From Kutzneria chonburiensis (GTDB taxonomy: Bacteria > Actinomycetota > Actinomycetes > Mycobacteriales > Pseudonocardiaceae): 64,000 bases of DNA. Positions within the stretch are counted from its first letter, which is position 1. Each line of letters starts with the position of its first letter. Below, piece after piece: positions 35,588 to 42,940 of the stretch. Location: contig NZ_CP097263.1 of the NCBI RefSeq assembly GCF_028622115.1, positions 2,170,001 to 2,234,000 on the forward strand. Direction: 5' to 3'. The position numbers and the translations under genes were made by a program. The notes beneath the pieces are model-generated. The model was not told the DNA's origin and made no database searches. It was given only the letters and a program-made list of their open reading frames with translations.

Positions 35588-36703
35588 ATGGCCCACATCG
35601 GTTTCGTCGCGCTGCCGGCGGCCGGGCACGTCAACCCGACCCTGCCGCTGGTAGCCGAACTCGTCCGCCGTGGCCACCGCGTCAGCTACGCCGCCGGCGC
35701 CGACCACGCCGAGGCCATCACGGCCACCGGCGCCACCGCCCTGCCCGCCCGCACCTCGTCGGTCCGCCCGACCGGCAGCCTGCACCAGATGCTGCTGGCC
35801 GGCGTCGAGATCTGCCGGGCCGTGGTGCCCGTGCTGGAAGAGGTGTTCCAGGCCGACCGGCCGGACCTGCTCTGCTACGACGTGCTCACCCCCTACGCGC
35901 CGCTGCTGGCCCACCGGCTCGGCGTGCCGACCGTCGTCACGGTGCCCACCCACGCCAGCAACGACTCGTTCAACCTGATGACCCTGCTCATCCCGCCCGA
36001 CTACGACCCCACCGAGTACGTCGCCGCCCGGGCCAAGCTCGCCGCCGACCTCGGCGTGCCGGTCGAGCCGCCCACGCCGCGCCGGCAGATCGTGTTCCTG
36101 CCGCGCCGGTTCCAGCTCGCCGGCGACACCTTCGACGACTCCTACGTCTTCGTCGGCCCCACCCTCGACCAACCCCATGAGGACTGGCGTCCCCCGGCCG
36201 GGCGGCGAGTGCTGTTCGTGTCGCTGGGCACGGTCGTGAACAACCGGCCCGACTTCTTCCAGGCCGTCGCCCAGGCGTTCGCCGGCACCGACTGGCACAT
36301 CGCCATGGCCGTCGGCGACCGCGTCAACCCCGCCCTGCTCGGCGCCGTCCCGGCCAACGTCGAGCTGCGGCCCTACTTCCCGCAGCAGAACGTGCTCAAG
36401 TACGCGACGGCGTTCATCACCCACGCCGGCATGAACTCCGTCATGGAGGCCATCGCCCGCCAGGTTCCCATGATCGCCTACCCGCAGACCCCCGAGCAGA
36501 CCGCCAACGCCCGGCAGCTGGCCGACCTCGGCCTCGGCCGGGTCCTGTCCGACGGGGCCGACCTGGCCGTCACCGTGACGGAAGTCGCCGGCTCCCAACA
36601 CATCCGAGCCAACCTCGCCACCATGGCCGACGACCTCCGCAACGCCGGCGGAGCCCCGGCCGCCGCCGACGCCGTGGAGGCAGCGCTGGCCGGCGCGCCA
36701 TGA
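35588..36703 (+). CDS. GT1 glycosyltransferase, macrolide (MGT) family, copy 2
   Basis: A 371-residue paralogue of the preceding enzyme. Colinear motifs are VALPAAGHVNPTLPLVAEL (6-24), LFVSLGTVVNNRPDFFQ, ELRPYFPQQNVLKYATAF and THAGMNSVMEAIARQVP. It is 26 residues shorter, mainly in the acceptor-binding part and the C-terminal end, so acceptor specificity probably differs. ATG lies 1 base after the upstream stop, so the two are translationally linked. Tandem duplication followed by divergence is the simplest history. Confidence 0.92.
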   Translation: MAHIGFVALPAAGHVNPTLPLVAELVRRGHRVSYAAGADHAEAITATGATALPARTSSVRPTGSLHQMLLAGVEICRAVVPVLEEVFQADRPDLLCYDVLTPYAPLLAHRLGVPTVVTVPTHASNDSFNLMTLLIPPDYDPTEYVAARAKLAADLGVPVEPPTPRRQIVFLPRRFQLAGDTFDDSYVFVGPTLDQPHEDWRPPAGRRVLFVSLGTVVNNRPDFFQAVAQAFAGTDWHIAMAVGDRVNPALLGAVPANVELRPYFPQQNVLKYATAFITHAGMNSVMEAIARQVPMIAYPQTPEQTANARQLADLGLGRVLSDGADLAVTVTEVAGSQHIRANLATMADDLRNAGGAPAAADAVEAALAGAP

Positions 36704-37006
36704 TCGAAGCCGGCTGGGCCGCACAGAGCAGCGAAACCGTCGCGGCCGCAGGTATGCCGGCGGCCGATCGGGAGATCGCCGCTGGTCTGGACTATGTGGA
36801 CGGTCCCGCGCGAATGTCCACGCCACCCAAGGACATCCGTCGCCGCGCCGGCACCCGGTCCGGTGTGATCCACGCCACCGCAACGGATCGCGGCACCGTG
36901 GCCCGGCCTGTTCACACGGTCGTCGCCGGCTGAAGTCCCGGCAGGACAGGCAACAAAAGTGCGGAAACACGGACATCCGCCCCGCGCCGGCCCTAAGTTC
37001 CGTGCC
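36704..37006. other. 303-bp intergenic region, no supported gene
   Basis: A 77-codon frame (36700-36933) overlaps the glycosyltransferase stop by ATGA. Its third-position GC is only about 75 percent, against well over 90 percent in neighbours, and it has no domain or ribosome site, so it is not called. No convincing promoter or palindrome was found; the last 70 bases must contain the promoter of the secreted serine hydrolase. Confidence 0.5.
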
Positions 37007-37954
37007 ATGACAAAGATCCGGGCCTTGGCCACGACCTTCGCCATCTCGGTGGCCGCGGTCGCCGCCTCCGCCGGTCCCGCGGCCGCTGCCGGCGCCCAGA
37101 CCTTGACCGTGCCCGACGGAATCTCCGCCGGCATCATGGTCTACGACAGGAACACCAACTCCGTCGAGCTCCAGTACAACGCCCACCAGCAGTTCCGCTC
37201 CGCCTCCGTGGTGAAGCTGATGATCGCCCTGGACTACCTGGAGACCAACGGCACCAACGTGCCCGAGGTGGACCTGGTGCAGCTGCAGCCGATGCTGCGC
37301 TCCAGCGACGACGACGCGGCCAGCTACCTGTGGGTCAAGGACGGCTGGGAGACCATCGTGCAGCGGGTGGTGGCCAAGGTCGGCCTCACCGACAGCGCGC
37401 CGCCGGTCAACCGCGGCATGTGGGGCTACACCGCGATCAGCGCCGCCGACGTGGTCAAGCTCTACGACTACATCCTGACCAAGGCCGACCCCGCGGTCCG
37501 CGACTTCATCATGTCCAACCTGCACCAGTCCACCAAGTGCGGCGACGACGGCTTCGACCAGTCCTTCGGCATCCAGAGCGCGGTCAACCGGCCGTGGGCG
37601 GTCAAGCAGGGCTGGTCCGGCTTCGGCGACACCCCCGACCCGGTGTGCAGCCCGGCCAACCCGGTGCCGCCGCCCCCGGGCACGCTGCCCGGCCAGCCCC
37701 AGACCCAGGCGCGGACGCAGCAGTTCAACCCCGCGGTGGTCGGCTCCGGCGAGCGCACGCTGGCCACCACCACCGACCCCGGCGGCCTCGACCTGACCCG
37801 CCGCGCCATGCACACCACCGGCACCGTCGGCCCGTGCGACGACAAGATCATGGTCGTGCTGACCCTGGAGCCGGTCGGCACCACGTGGAAGGACTCCGCC
37901 GACCGCATCACCGCCCTGACCTCGGTCGTGTACCACCTCAGCCAGTGGCCGTGA
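37007..37954 (+). CDS. Secreted serine hydrolase (beta-lactamase/PBP-like fold)
   Basis: A 315-residue exported protein. Signal peptide MTKIRALATTFAISVAAVAA, cleavage after AAA near residue 31. The motif FRSASVVKLMIALDYL (about 61-76) gives SxxK with Ser as acyl acceptor; SSDDDAASYLW near 102-112 takes the place of the SxN loop, and VKQGWSGFG near 200 that of KTG. A Pro/Gln-rich insert follows (NPVPPPPGTLPGQPQTQ). The SxN-equivalent is unusual, so it may be a non-lactamase relative. It stands alone, 22 bases before the pentapeptide gene. Confidence 0.75.
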   Translation: MTKIRALATTFAISVAAVAASAGPAAAAGAQTLTVPDGISAGIMVYDRNTNSVELQYNAHQQFRSASVVKLMIALDYLETNGTNVPEVDLVQLQPMLRSSDDDAASYLWVKDGWETIVQRVVAKVGLTDSAPPVNRGMWGYTAISAADVVKLYDYILTKADPAVRDFIMSNLHQSTKCGDDGFDQSFGIQSAVNRPWAVKQGWSGFGDTPDPVCSPANPVPPPPGTLPGQPQTQARTQQFNPAVVGSGERTLATTTDPGGLDLTRRAMHTTGTVGPCDDKIMVVLTLEPVGTTWKDSADRITALTSVVYHLSQWP

Positions 37955-37975
37955 GCCTTTGATTGACTAGGGGAC

Positions 37976-38779
37976 GTGACCGACGACCTGCGCGCCGACT
38001 GCTCCCGCTGCCAAGCCCTGTGCTGCGTGGCGCTGCCCTTCACGGCATCGAGCGACTTCGCGATCACCAAGGCCGCCGGCACGCCCTGCCGTAACCTGCT
38101 CGCCGACCACCGCTGCGGCATCCACACCGACCTGCGGGCCAAGGGATTCCCCGGCTGCACGGTGTTCGACTGCTTCGGCGCCGGTCAGAAGACCAGCCAG
38201 CTCACCTTCGCCGGCCAGCCATGGCGCCTGGCCGGCAAAGGTGAGCGGCGGCACATGTTCGACGCCTTCGGCATCATGCTCAACCTGCACGAACTGCTCT
38301 GGTACCTGGCCCAGGCCCGCGAACTCAAGCCCGCCGCCTCCCTGCGCGACCGGATCATCGCCGCCTACACCGCGGTGGAGGCCGTCACACTGTCCGATCT
38401 GGACACCGTGCTGGCCGTCGACGTCGCCGCGCACCGCAAGGACGTCAACGAGTTGCTGCTGCGGGCCAGCGAACTCACCCGCGCCACCGTGAAAGGCAAG
38501 CGGGCCGACCGGCGCGGGGCCGATCTCATGGGCGCCAAGCTCACGTCGGCCAACCTCGCCGGCGCGAACCTGCGCGGCGCCTACCTGATCGCCGCCGACC
38601 TGCGGCAGGCCGACCTGCGCCTGGCCGACGTGATCGGGGCCGACTTCCGCGACACCGACCTGCGCGGCGCCGACCTCGGCAACGCCCTGTTCCTCACCCA
38701 GTCCCAGGTCAACGCCGCCCGCGGCGACGCGGCCACCCGCATCCCCGCCACCCTCACCCGCCCCGCCCACTGGCGTTAA
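37976..38779 (+). CDS. Cys-rich pentapeptide-repeat protein
   Basis: A 267-residue protein. The N-terminus carries a YkgJ-like cysteine cluster (CSRCQALCC at 9-17, then CGIHTDLR near 47), a likely metal or Fe-S site. A linker (about 70-175) is followed by about ten pentapeptide repeats of the A(D/N)Lxx type from 180 to 236 (ADLMGAKLTSANLAGANL, RGADLGNAL). Such repeats form a right-handed quadrilateral helix that can mimic DNA, as in gyrase-protecting proteins, but the Cys module is different from Qnr. The GTG start gives MTDDLRADCSRC. Function is unknown. Confidence 0.85.
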   Translation: MTDDLRADCSRCQALCCVALPFTASSDFAITKAAGTPCRNLLADHRCGIHTDLRAKGFPGCTVFDCFGAGQKTSQLTFAGQPWRLAGKGERRHMFDAFGIMLNLHELLWYLAQARELKPAASLRDRIIAAYTAVEAVTLSDLDTVLAVDVAAHRKDVNELLLRASELTRATVKGKRADRRGADLMGAKLTSANLAGANLRGAYLIAADLRQADLRLADVIGADFRDTDLRGADLGNALFLTQSQVNAARGDAATRIPATLTRPAHWR

Positions 38780-38806
38780 CGCCCCCGCACCCCCGGCGTT
38801 ACCAAC

Positions 38807-38865
38807 TTCGCCACATGCGCTTCCTATGTGGCATCTGGCGCCACATAGGAAGCGCATGTGGCGAA
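38807..38865. repeat. 26-bp-arm perfect palindrome, CACATGCG family
   Basis: Arms 38807-38832 and 38840-38865 match over all 26 bases, with a 7-base loop. The core is CCACATGCGCTTCCTATG. It lies between the convergent pentapeptide and TetR genes and could terminate both. It is the longest perfect dyad in the window. Confidence 0.88.
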
Positions 38866-38876
38866 AAAGGCGCCGG

Positions 38877-39445
38877 TCAGCGGCGGGGAGCAGGCGCTTG
38901 ACGGCCCGGGTCAGCAGTTGCCGGGCTTCGTCGTCGTCCAACGCCGGCAACGTCGAGATCGTGTCGCTGAGCACGGCGATCGACCGCACCGCGAACAGCT
39001 GGTCAGGCGTGGGATCACTGCCGTAGACCACGCGAGCGAGTCGATCGAGCAGGTCCAGCATCTTGCTCGCCGCCTTCATCCGCCCGTGCATCACCGGATC
39101 GGCCGCCAACACGCTGATCGTGGCCCGCCGCGACACCGTCAACTCGGCGAAACTCTCGGCCACCGCGTCGATCCGCGCCGCCCGCGTGGTCCGGCCCTCG
39201 GCCCGCTCGATGATCGCCGCCACGCCCTCGTACACCGGCTCGCAGATCGACTGCAGCAGCTCCAACTTCGACGGAAAATGGTAGTACACCGCGGCTTTGG
39301 TCAACCCGAGCTCGTCGGCGATGTCCTGCAACGAGGTGGCGTCATAGCCGCGCGCGGCGAACAGCGCCAGCGCGATCTCCTGGATGGTGGCGCGCGTGCG
39401 GCGGGCCTGCTCGGCTCTGACTCCTGGGCTCACGGCCACCAGCAT
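38877..39445 (-). CDS. TetR/AcrR family regulator, stop displaced by a one-base loss
   Basis: N-terminal HTH (residues 14-64): [20 protein letters not shown] followed by the recognition helix region [13 protein letters not shown]. The C-terminal helical domain runs to AVKRLLP. As read, the frame has no stop and runs on through the palindrome and antisense to the pentapeptide gene for another 300 codons. Adding one C to the 4-base run at 38885-38888 gives VKRLLPRR and a TGA at 38877-38879, making a normal 189-residue TetR. It is divergent from an F420-type oxidoreductase, with a palindrome between the starts, so autoregulation and control of that gene are likely. Confidence 0.85.
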
Positions 39446-39450
39446 CCCAT

Positions 39451-39497
39451 TTCACCTGCCGAGCGACAAGTGACTCACTTGACGAGCGGCAGGTGAA
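39451..39497. promoter_or_regulatory. TetR operator, nested palindrome
   Basis: Outer arms TTCACCTGCCG (39451-39461) and CGGCAGGTGAA (39487-39497); inner perfect dyad AAGTGACTCACTT (39468-39480). The whole 47-bp segment has two-fold symmetry and starts 5 bases upstream of the tetR ATG. Confidence 0.75.
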
Positions 39498-39546
39498 CGG
39501 AGCAAGGTTGAACGGGCAACCTCCCTCACATGATGGAGCAGAAGCC

Positions 39547-39984
39547 ATGCCGCTGCAGGGCGAGTACGAAGCCAGCGCGCAGGACTGGGTGCGCGAGCAG
39601 GTCGAGAAGTTCGAGGCGTCCGGTGGCACCGAGGCCACCGAGCTGCAGGGCGTGCCGATCATCGTGGTCACCTCGGTCGGGGCCAAGTCGGGCAAGCTGC
39701 GCAAGAGCCCGGTGATGCGCGTCGAGCACGACGGCTCCTACGCCGCGGTCGCCTCCTACGGCGGCGCGCCCAAGCACCCGGTCTGGTACCACAACTTCAA
39801 GGCCAACCCGCTGGTCGAGGTGCAGGACAAGACCGTCAAGAAGGACTACCGGGCCCGCGAGCTGGCGGGCGAGGAGCGCCAGCAGTGGTGGGACCGGGCC
39901 ATCCAGGTGTGGCCGGCCTACGTCGACTACACCAAGAAGACCGATCGGCTGATCCCGGTGTTCGTGCTGGAGCCGGTCAACTGA
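39547..39984 (+). CDS. Deazaflavin (F420)-dependent nitroreductase family protein (Ddn-like)
   Basis: A 145-residue split-beta-barrel protein. [22 protein letters not shown] at the N-terminus, [20 protein letters not shown] near 39-58 (the GxxSGxxR-type phosphate-binding loop for F420), [21 protein letters not shown] near 71-91 and a [12 protein letters not shown] ending match the DDN family. These enzymes use F420H2 to reduce quinones or nitro compounds. The start was moved to the ATG at 39547. The upstream operator suggests induction via the divergent TetR. Confidence 0.92.
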   Translation: MPLQGEYEASAQDWVREQVEKFEASGGTEATELQGVPIIVVTSVGAKSGKLRKSPVMRVEHDGSYAAVASYGGAPKHPVWYHNFKANPLVEVQDKTVKKDYRARELAGEERQQWWDRAIQVWPAYVDYTKKTDRLIPVFVLEPVN

Positions 39985-39995
39985 GGAAAACCGCT

Positions 39996-40022
39996 ATGAG
40001 ACCCGGCTAGGGTCGGTCTCAT
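39996..40022. promoter_or_regulatory. dyad overlapping a leaderless -10
   Basis: Arms ATGAGACC (39996-40003) and GGTCTCAT (40015-40022) flank TAGGGT (40008-40013). ATG of a 22-codon frame lies exactly 7 bases after this hexamer, the geometry of an actinobacterial leaderless promoter. A regulator bound to the dyad would block it. Confidence 0.55.
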
Positions 40023-40089
40023 GATCTCCGTGCGCGCCGTGGGCCGGGTCGCCGGCCTCGAAGACGAACCAGCAGACAGGGTCGCCTGA
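40021..40089 (+). CDS. 22-residue leader-like peptide
   Basis: ATG to TGA encodes MISVRAVGRVAGLEDEPADR plus VA. The start is at the predicted transcription start (TAGGGT-N7-ATG), and the stop is followed two bases later by the ATG of the NTF2-fold gene, so it would be the first cistron of that transcript. It has no recognised domain. It could be a translational leader or a small protein; it could also be chance. Confidence 0.4.
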   Translation: MISVRAVGRVAGLEDEPADRVA

Positions 40090-40091
40090 CC

Positions 40092-40571
40092 ATGGTCCAC
40101 GGTGCGCCCACCGCCCGGTTCCTGACCGAGCTCAACGCCGATATCTGGCAGCCCTACCGAGACGCGCACGCCAGCGGCGACACCGAGGCGTTCCTCGCCT
40201 TGCACACCCCCGAGCTCATCCGCGCCGGCGGCCCGGGCAAAACCGTGCAGGGCTTCGACGAGTACGCCGCCCTGTCCCGCGAATGGCGGGCAGGCATGAA
40301 GGAACGCGGCAGCAGCGTTGCCATCGAGTTCCGCTTCACCGAGCGCATCACCGACGGCGAGCTGGCCAGCGAACGCGGCGTCTACCGCCTCACCGCCACT
40401 CGCGCCGACGGCGACCAGAAGATCTTTCACGGCCACTTCCACACCTTCTCCCGCAAGATCGACGGCCACTGGCGCATCGCGGTCGACTACGACGACACCA
40501 ACGCCACCCCCGCCGACTTCACCGCCGCCACCGCGCCCGAGGACTTCGCCCCCTACCTGGTGCGGGGCTGA
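40092..40571 (+). CDS. SnoaL/NTF2-fold protein
   Basis: A 159-residue protein with one NTF2-like domain: DIWQPYRDAHASGDTEAFLALH, LIRAGGPGKTVQGFDEYAAL, and final strands QKIFHGHFHTFSRKIDGHWRIAVDYDD. The last strand signature (DGHWRIAVDYD) is typical of DUF4440-like members. It has no strong ribosome site; translation may depend on the short upstream peptide, whose stop is 2 bases away. Function is not assignable. Confidence 0.82.
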   Translation: MVHGAPTARFLTELNADIWQPYRDAHASGDTEAFLALHTPELIRAGGPGKTVQGFDEYAALSREWRAGMKERGSSVAIEFRFTERITDGELASERGVYRLTATRADGDQKIFHGHFHTFSRKIDGHWRIAVDYDDTNATPADFTAATAPEDFAPYLVRG

Positions 40572-40624
40572 CCAGGCTCGCACGCCCCGCCCCGCCCCGA
40601 CGCCCTGGCGAACCTGAACCCCGG

Positions 40625-40668
40625 CCAAACTTGCACTCCGGCGAAACTTGCACCGCGTCCAAGTTTGG
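40625..40668. promoter_or_regulatory. TetR operator-like repeats
   Basis: CCAAACTTG (40625-40633) and its inverse CAAGTTTGG (40660-40668) flank a third copy of AAACTTGCA (40644-40652). The cluster ends 15 bases before the tetR start and precedes its TAGGGT -10, so autorepression is plausible. Confidence 0.6.
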
Positions 40669-40683
40669 TCGTAGGGTGGGGCC

Positions 40684-41268
40684 ATGGCCGACTCCGAGCA
40701 GCAGGGCCTGCGGGAACGCAAGAAGCTCCAGACCTGGCGGACCATCCGCGAGGCCGCGTTCCGGCTGATCGAGGAGCGCGGGTACGACGCGGTGAGCGTG
40801 GAGGACATCGCCGCGGCGGCCAACGTCTCGCGCAGCACGATGTTCAACTACTTCCCGACCAAGGAAGCGATCGTGCTCGACCCGGACCCACAGACGCCGG
40901 CGGTCTGGCGGGCGCTGCTGCGCGACCACCGCGACGACCAGCCGCTGTGGACGGCGCTGCAGAACGTGTTCCTCGGCTACATGGGCACCTTCTCCGACAG
41001 CCTGGCCGTGCAGAAACGCCTCAAGACCACCTACCCCAAGCTCGCGGAGTCGGTCCGTGACCACGGCGAGCAGTTCGGCGTCGAACTGCGGGCCTGGGTG
41101 GCCGAGCGCACCGAGCCCGGCCACGAGCTCGAAGCCACCCTGATGCTCAACACCGCCCAGGCGGTGGTCGGCACGGCCTACAGCATGTGGTCGCCGGACG
41201 ACGGGTTCGACCGGCTGCTCGACCTCGCCCGTGACTGCTTCGCCCGGGCCGGCAACGGATTCTCCTGA
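40684..41268 (+). CDS. TetR/AcrR family regulator
   Basis: A 194-residue regulator. The HTH domain at about 12-60 contains RTIREAAFRLIEERGYDAVS and NVSRSTMFNYFPTKE; the MFNYFPTK version of the recognition helix is common in actinobacterial TetRs. ATG follows TAGGGT by 6 bases (leaderless). An SDR gene begins 19 bases after its stop and is its most likely target, together with itself. Confidence 0.92.
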   Translation: MADSEQQGLRERKKLQTWRTIREAAFRLIEERGYDAVSVEDIAAAANVSRSTMFNYFPTKEAIVLDPDPQTPAVWRALLRDHRDDQPLWTALQNVFLGYMGTFSDSLAVQKRLKTTYPKLAESVRDHGEQFGVELRAWVAERTEPGHELEATLMLNTAQAVVGTAYSMWSPDDGFDRLLDLARDCFARAGNGFS

Positions 41269-41287
41269 CCGCTAAGGACAGTTCCCC

Positions 41288-42103
41288 ATGACCAAGATCT
41301 GGTTCATCACCGGCGCGTCCCGCGGCTTCGGCCGCAGCTGGACCATCGCCGCCCTGGAACGCGGCGACAAGGTGGCCGCGACCGCCCGCGACACCGCCAC
41401 TTTGGCCGACCTCGCCGACAAGTACGGCGACGCCCTGCTGCCGATCCAGCTCGACGTCACCGACCGCGCCGCCGACTTCGCCGCCGTGCAGTGGGCCCAC
41501 GCCCACTTCGGCCGGCTCGACATCGTGGTCAACAACGCCGGCTACGGCCACTTCGGCTTCGTCGAGGAGGTCACCGAGGCCGAGGCCCGCGCCCAGTTCG
41601 ACACCAACCTGTTCGGCGCGCTGTGGGTCACCCAGGCCGCGATCCCGCTGATGCGCGAGCAGGGCTCCGGCCACATCGTGCAGATCTCCAGCATCGGCGG
41701 CGTCGCCGCGGTCCCGACCGTCGGCATCTACAACGCCTCCAAGTGGGCGCTGGAGGGCTTCACCGAGGCACTGGCCCAGGAGGTCGCCGGCTTCGGCATC
41801 AAGACCACGCTGATCGAGCCCGGCGGCTACGCCACCGACTGGAGCGGCTCCTCGGCCGCGCGGTCCGAGCCGAACCCGGCCTACCAGCAGCTGCGCGAGG
41901 CCATGACCGCCCGCCGCGCCGCCGGCAACGCCACCGCACCCGGCCCGGACGACACCACCGCCGCGGTGTTCGCGGCCATCGACGCCGACAACCCGCCCAA
42001 GCGCCTGCTGCTGTCGGGCACCGCGTTCGACATCGCGCAGAACGTCTACGCCGACCGCGTCAAGACGTGGTCGGACTGGGAACAGACCTCCCGCTCGGCC
42101 TGA
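41288..42103 (+). CDS. Short-chain dehydrogenase/reductase (SDR)
   Basis: A 271-residue classical SDR. ITGASRGFG (residues 7-15) binds the cofactor, NNAGYG near 84 stabilises the fold, SSIGG carries the catalytic Ser, and YNASK the Tyr and Lys near 153-157. ARD after the second strand suggests NADPH preference. AAGGACAG provides a ribosome site. It forms an operon with the preceding TetR gene. It belongs to the SDR group with TTLIEPGGYATDW, often acting on ketones or quinones; the substrate is not known. Confidence 0.92.
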   Translation: MTKIWFITGASRGFGRSWTIAALERGDKVAATARDTATLADLADKYGDALLPIQLDVTDRAADFAAVQWAHAHFGRLDIVVNNAGYGHFGFVEEVTEAEARAQFDTNLFGALWVTQAAIPLMREQGSGHIVQISSIGGVAAVPTVGIYNASKWALEGFTEALAQEVAGFGIKTTLIEPGGYATDWSGSSAARSEPNPAYQQLREAMTARRAAGNATAPGPDDTTAAVFAAIDADNPPKRLLLSGTAFDIAQNVYADRVKTWSDWEQTSRSA

Positions 42104-42175
42104 CCGGTCACGGACCGGGAGATCCACCGGGCAGTACGGTGCGCTCTGCGCAGCCCACCGGAAGGGGTCTCCGCG

Positions 42176-42340
42176 ATGTCCGCACCACAGCCCGGCGTCA
42201 CCCCACCCAAGGGCGGCGTCGGGCTCGGCGTGCTCGGGCTGTCCATCCTGTGCCTGCACAACCGCGGCCGCGGCACCGTGCTGGCCCTGATCTTCGGCCT
42301 GATCCTGGTCACCAACTACGCGCTGCACTACATCCCGTGA
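42176..42340 (+). CDS. Small two-helix membrane protein
   Basis: A 54-residue protein beginning MSAPQPGVTPPKGGVGLGVL. It has two short hydrophobic stretches (VGLGVLGLSILCL and TVLALIFGLILVTNYAL) separated by HNRGRG. GAAGGGG precedes ATG by about 8 bases and codon use is normal for the genome. No homologue is recognised. Gap of 72 bp from the SDR and 45 bp from the DinB gene. Confidence 0.6.
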   Translation: MSAPQPGVTPPKGGVGLGVLGLSILCLHNRGRGTVLALIFGLILVTNYALHYIP

Positions 42341-42385
42341 AAACTCGGTCGTGGCCATCGGCCGATCGCCGTAGCGTGCACGGCC

Positions 42386-42865
42386 ATGAGCGACATCGAA
42401 CGTGAGTCACTGCTGGAATTCCTGCAACGACAGCGGGACCTGGTGCCGTGGAAGCTCCAGGACGCCGCCGACGACGCGCTGCGCGCCGTCACCACCGCAT
42501 CGGGGCTGACCGCGCACGGCGTCGTGCTGCACCTGACCAACGTGGAGCGGTCCTGGTTCCGCCGGGTCTTCGCCGACCAGCCGGATCTGACCTTCGACTA
42601 CACCGAGCAGGACGACGACGGCGACTTCAAGCCGCCGGCCTCCGTCACGATGGCCGAGCTGCTGGCCGACTACGCCGCCGAGACCAAACGCTGCGACGAG
42701 GTCATCCTGGCCGCCGACTCCCTCGACGACATCGCCGCGCTGCGCGACAAGAGCCTGCGCTGGATCGTGCTGCACCTAATCGAGGAGACCGCCCGTCACC
42801 TCGGCCACCTCGACCTGCTCCGCGAACAGGCCGACGGTGCCGCCGGCGAACGCCCCGAGCTCTGA
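42386..42865 (+). CDS. DinB family (DUF664) protein
   Basis: A 159-residue four-helix-bundle protein. LQRQRDLVPWKLQDAADDAL, LTAHGVVLHLTNVERSWF (metal His near 44-51) and WIVLHLIEETARHLGHLDLLRE (metal His near 131-144) are the DUF664/DinB signature with three metal-binding His. Members are thiol-dependent metalloenzymes such as mycothiol S-transferases, which fits an actinobacterium. TAGCGT lies 8 bases before ATG. Confidence 0.9.
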   Translation: MSDIERESLLEFLQRQRDLVPWKLQDAADDALRAVTTASGLTAHGVVLHLTNVERSWFRRVFADQPDLTFDYTEQDDDGDFKPPASVTMAELLADYAAETKRCDEVILAADSLDDIAALRDKSLRWIVLHLIEETARHLGHLDLLREQADGAAGERPEL

Positions 42866-42874
42866 CGCCCTCGT

Positions 42875-42929
42875 TGTCACATGCGGTCCGGATGTGCCTC
42901 TGGGAGGCAAGTACGGCGCGCATGTGACA
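42875..42929. repeat. intergenic palindrome, CACATGCG family
   Basis: Arms TGTCACATGCG (42875-42885) and CGCATGTGACA (42919-42929) are perfect, with further imperfect pairing inside. It sits between the convergent DinB and APH-like genes and may act as their terminator. Confidence 0.75.
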
Positions 42930-42940
42930 TTCGAATGTGG

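Noticed and set aside
36700-36933. 77-codon frame overlapping the second glycosyltransferase stop by ATGA
   Set aside because: Third-position GC is well below neighbours, and there is no domain or ribosome site; treated as intergenic.
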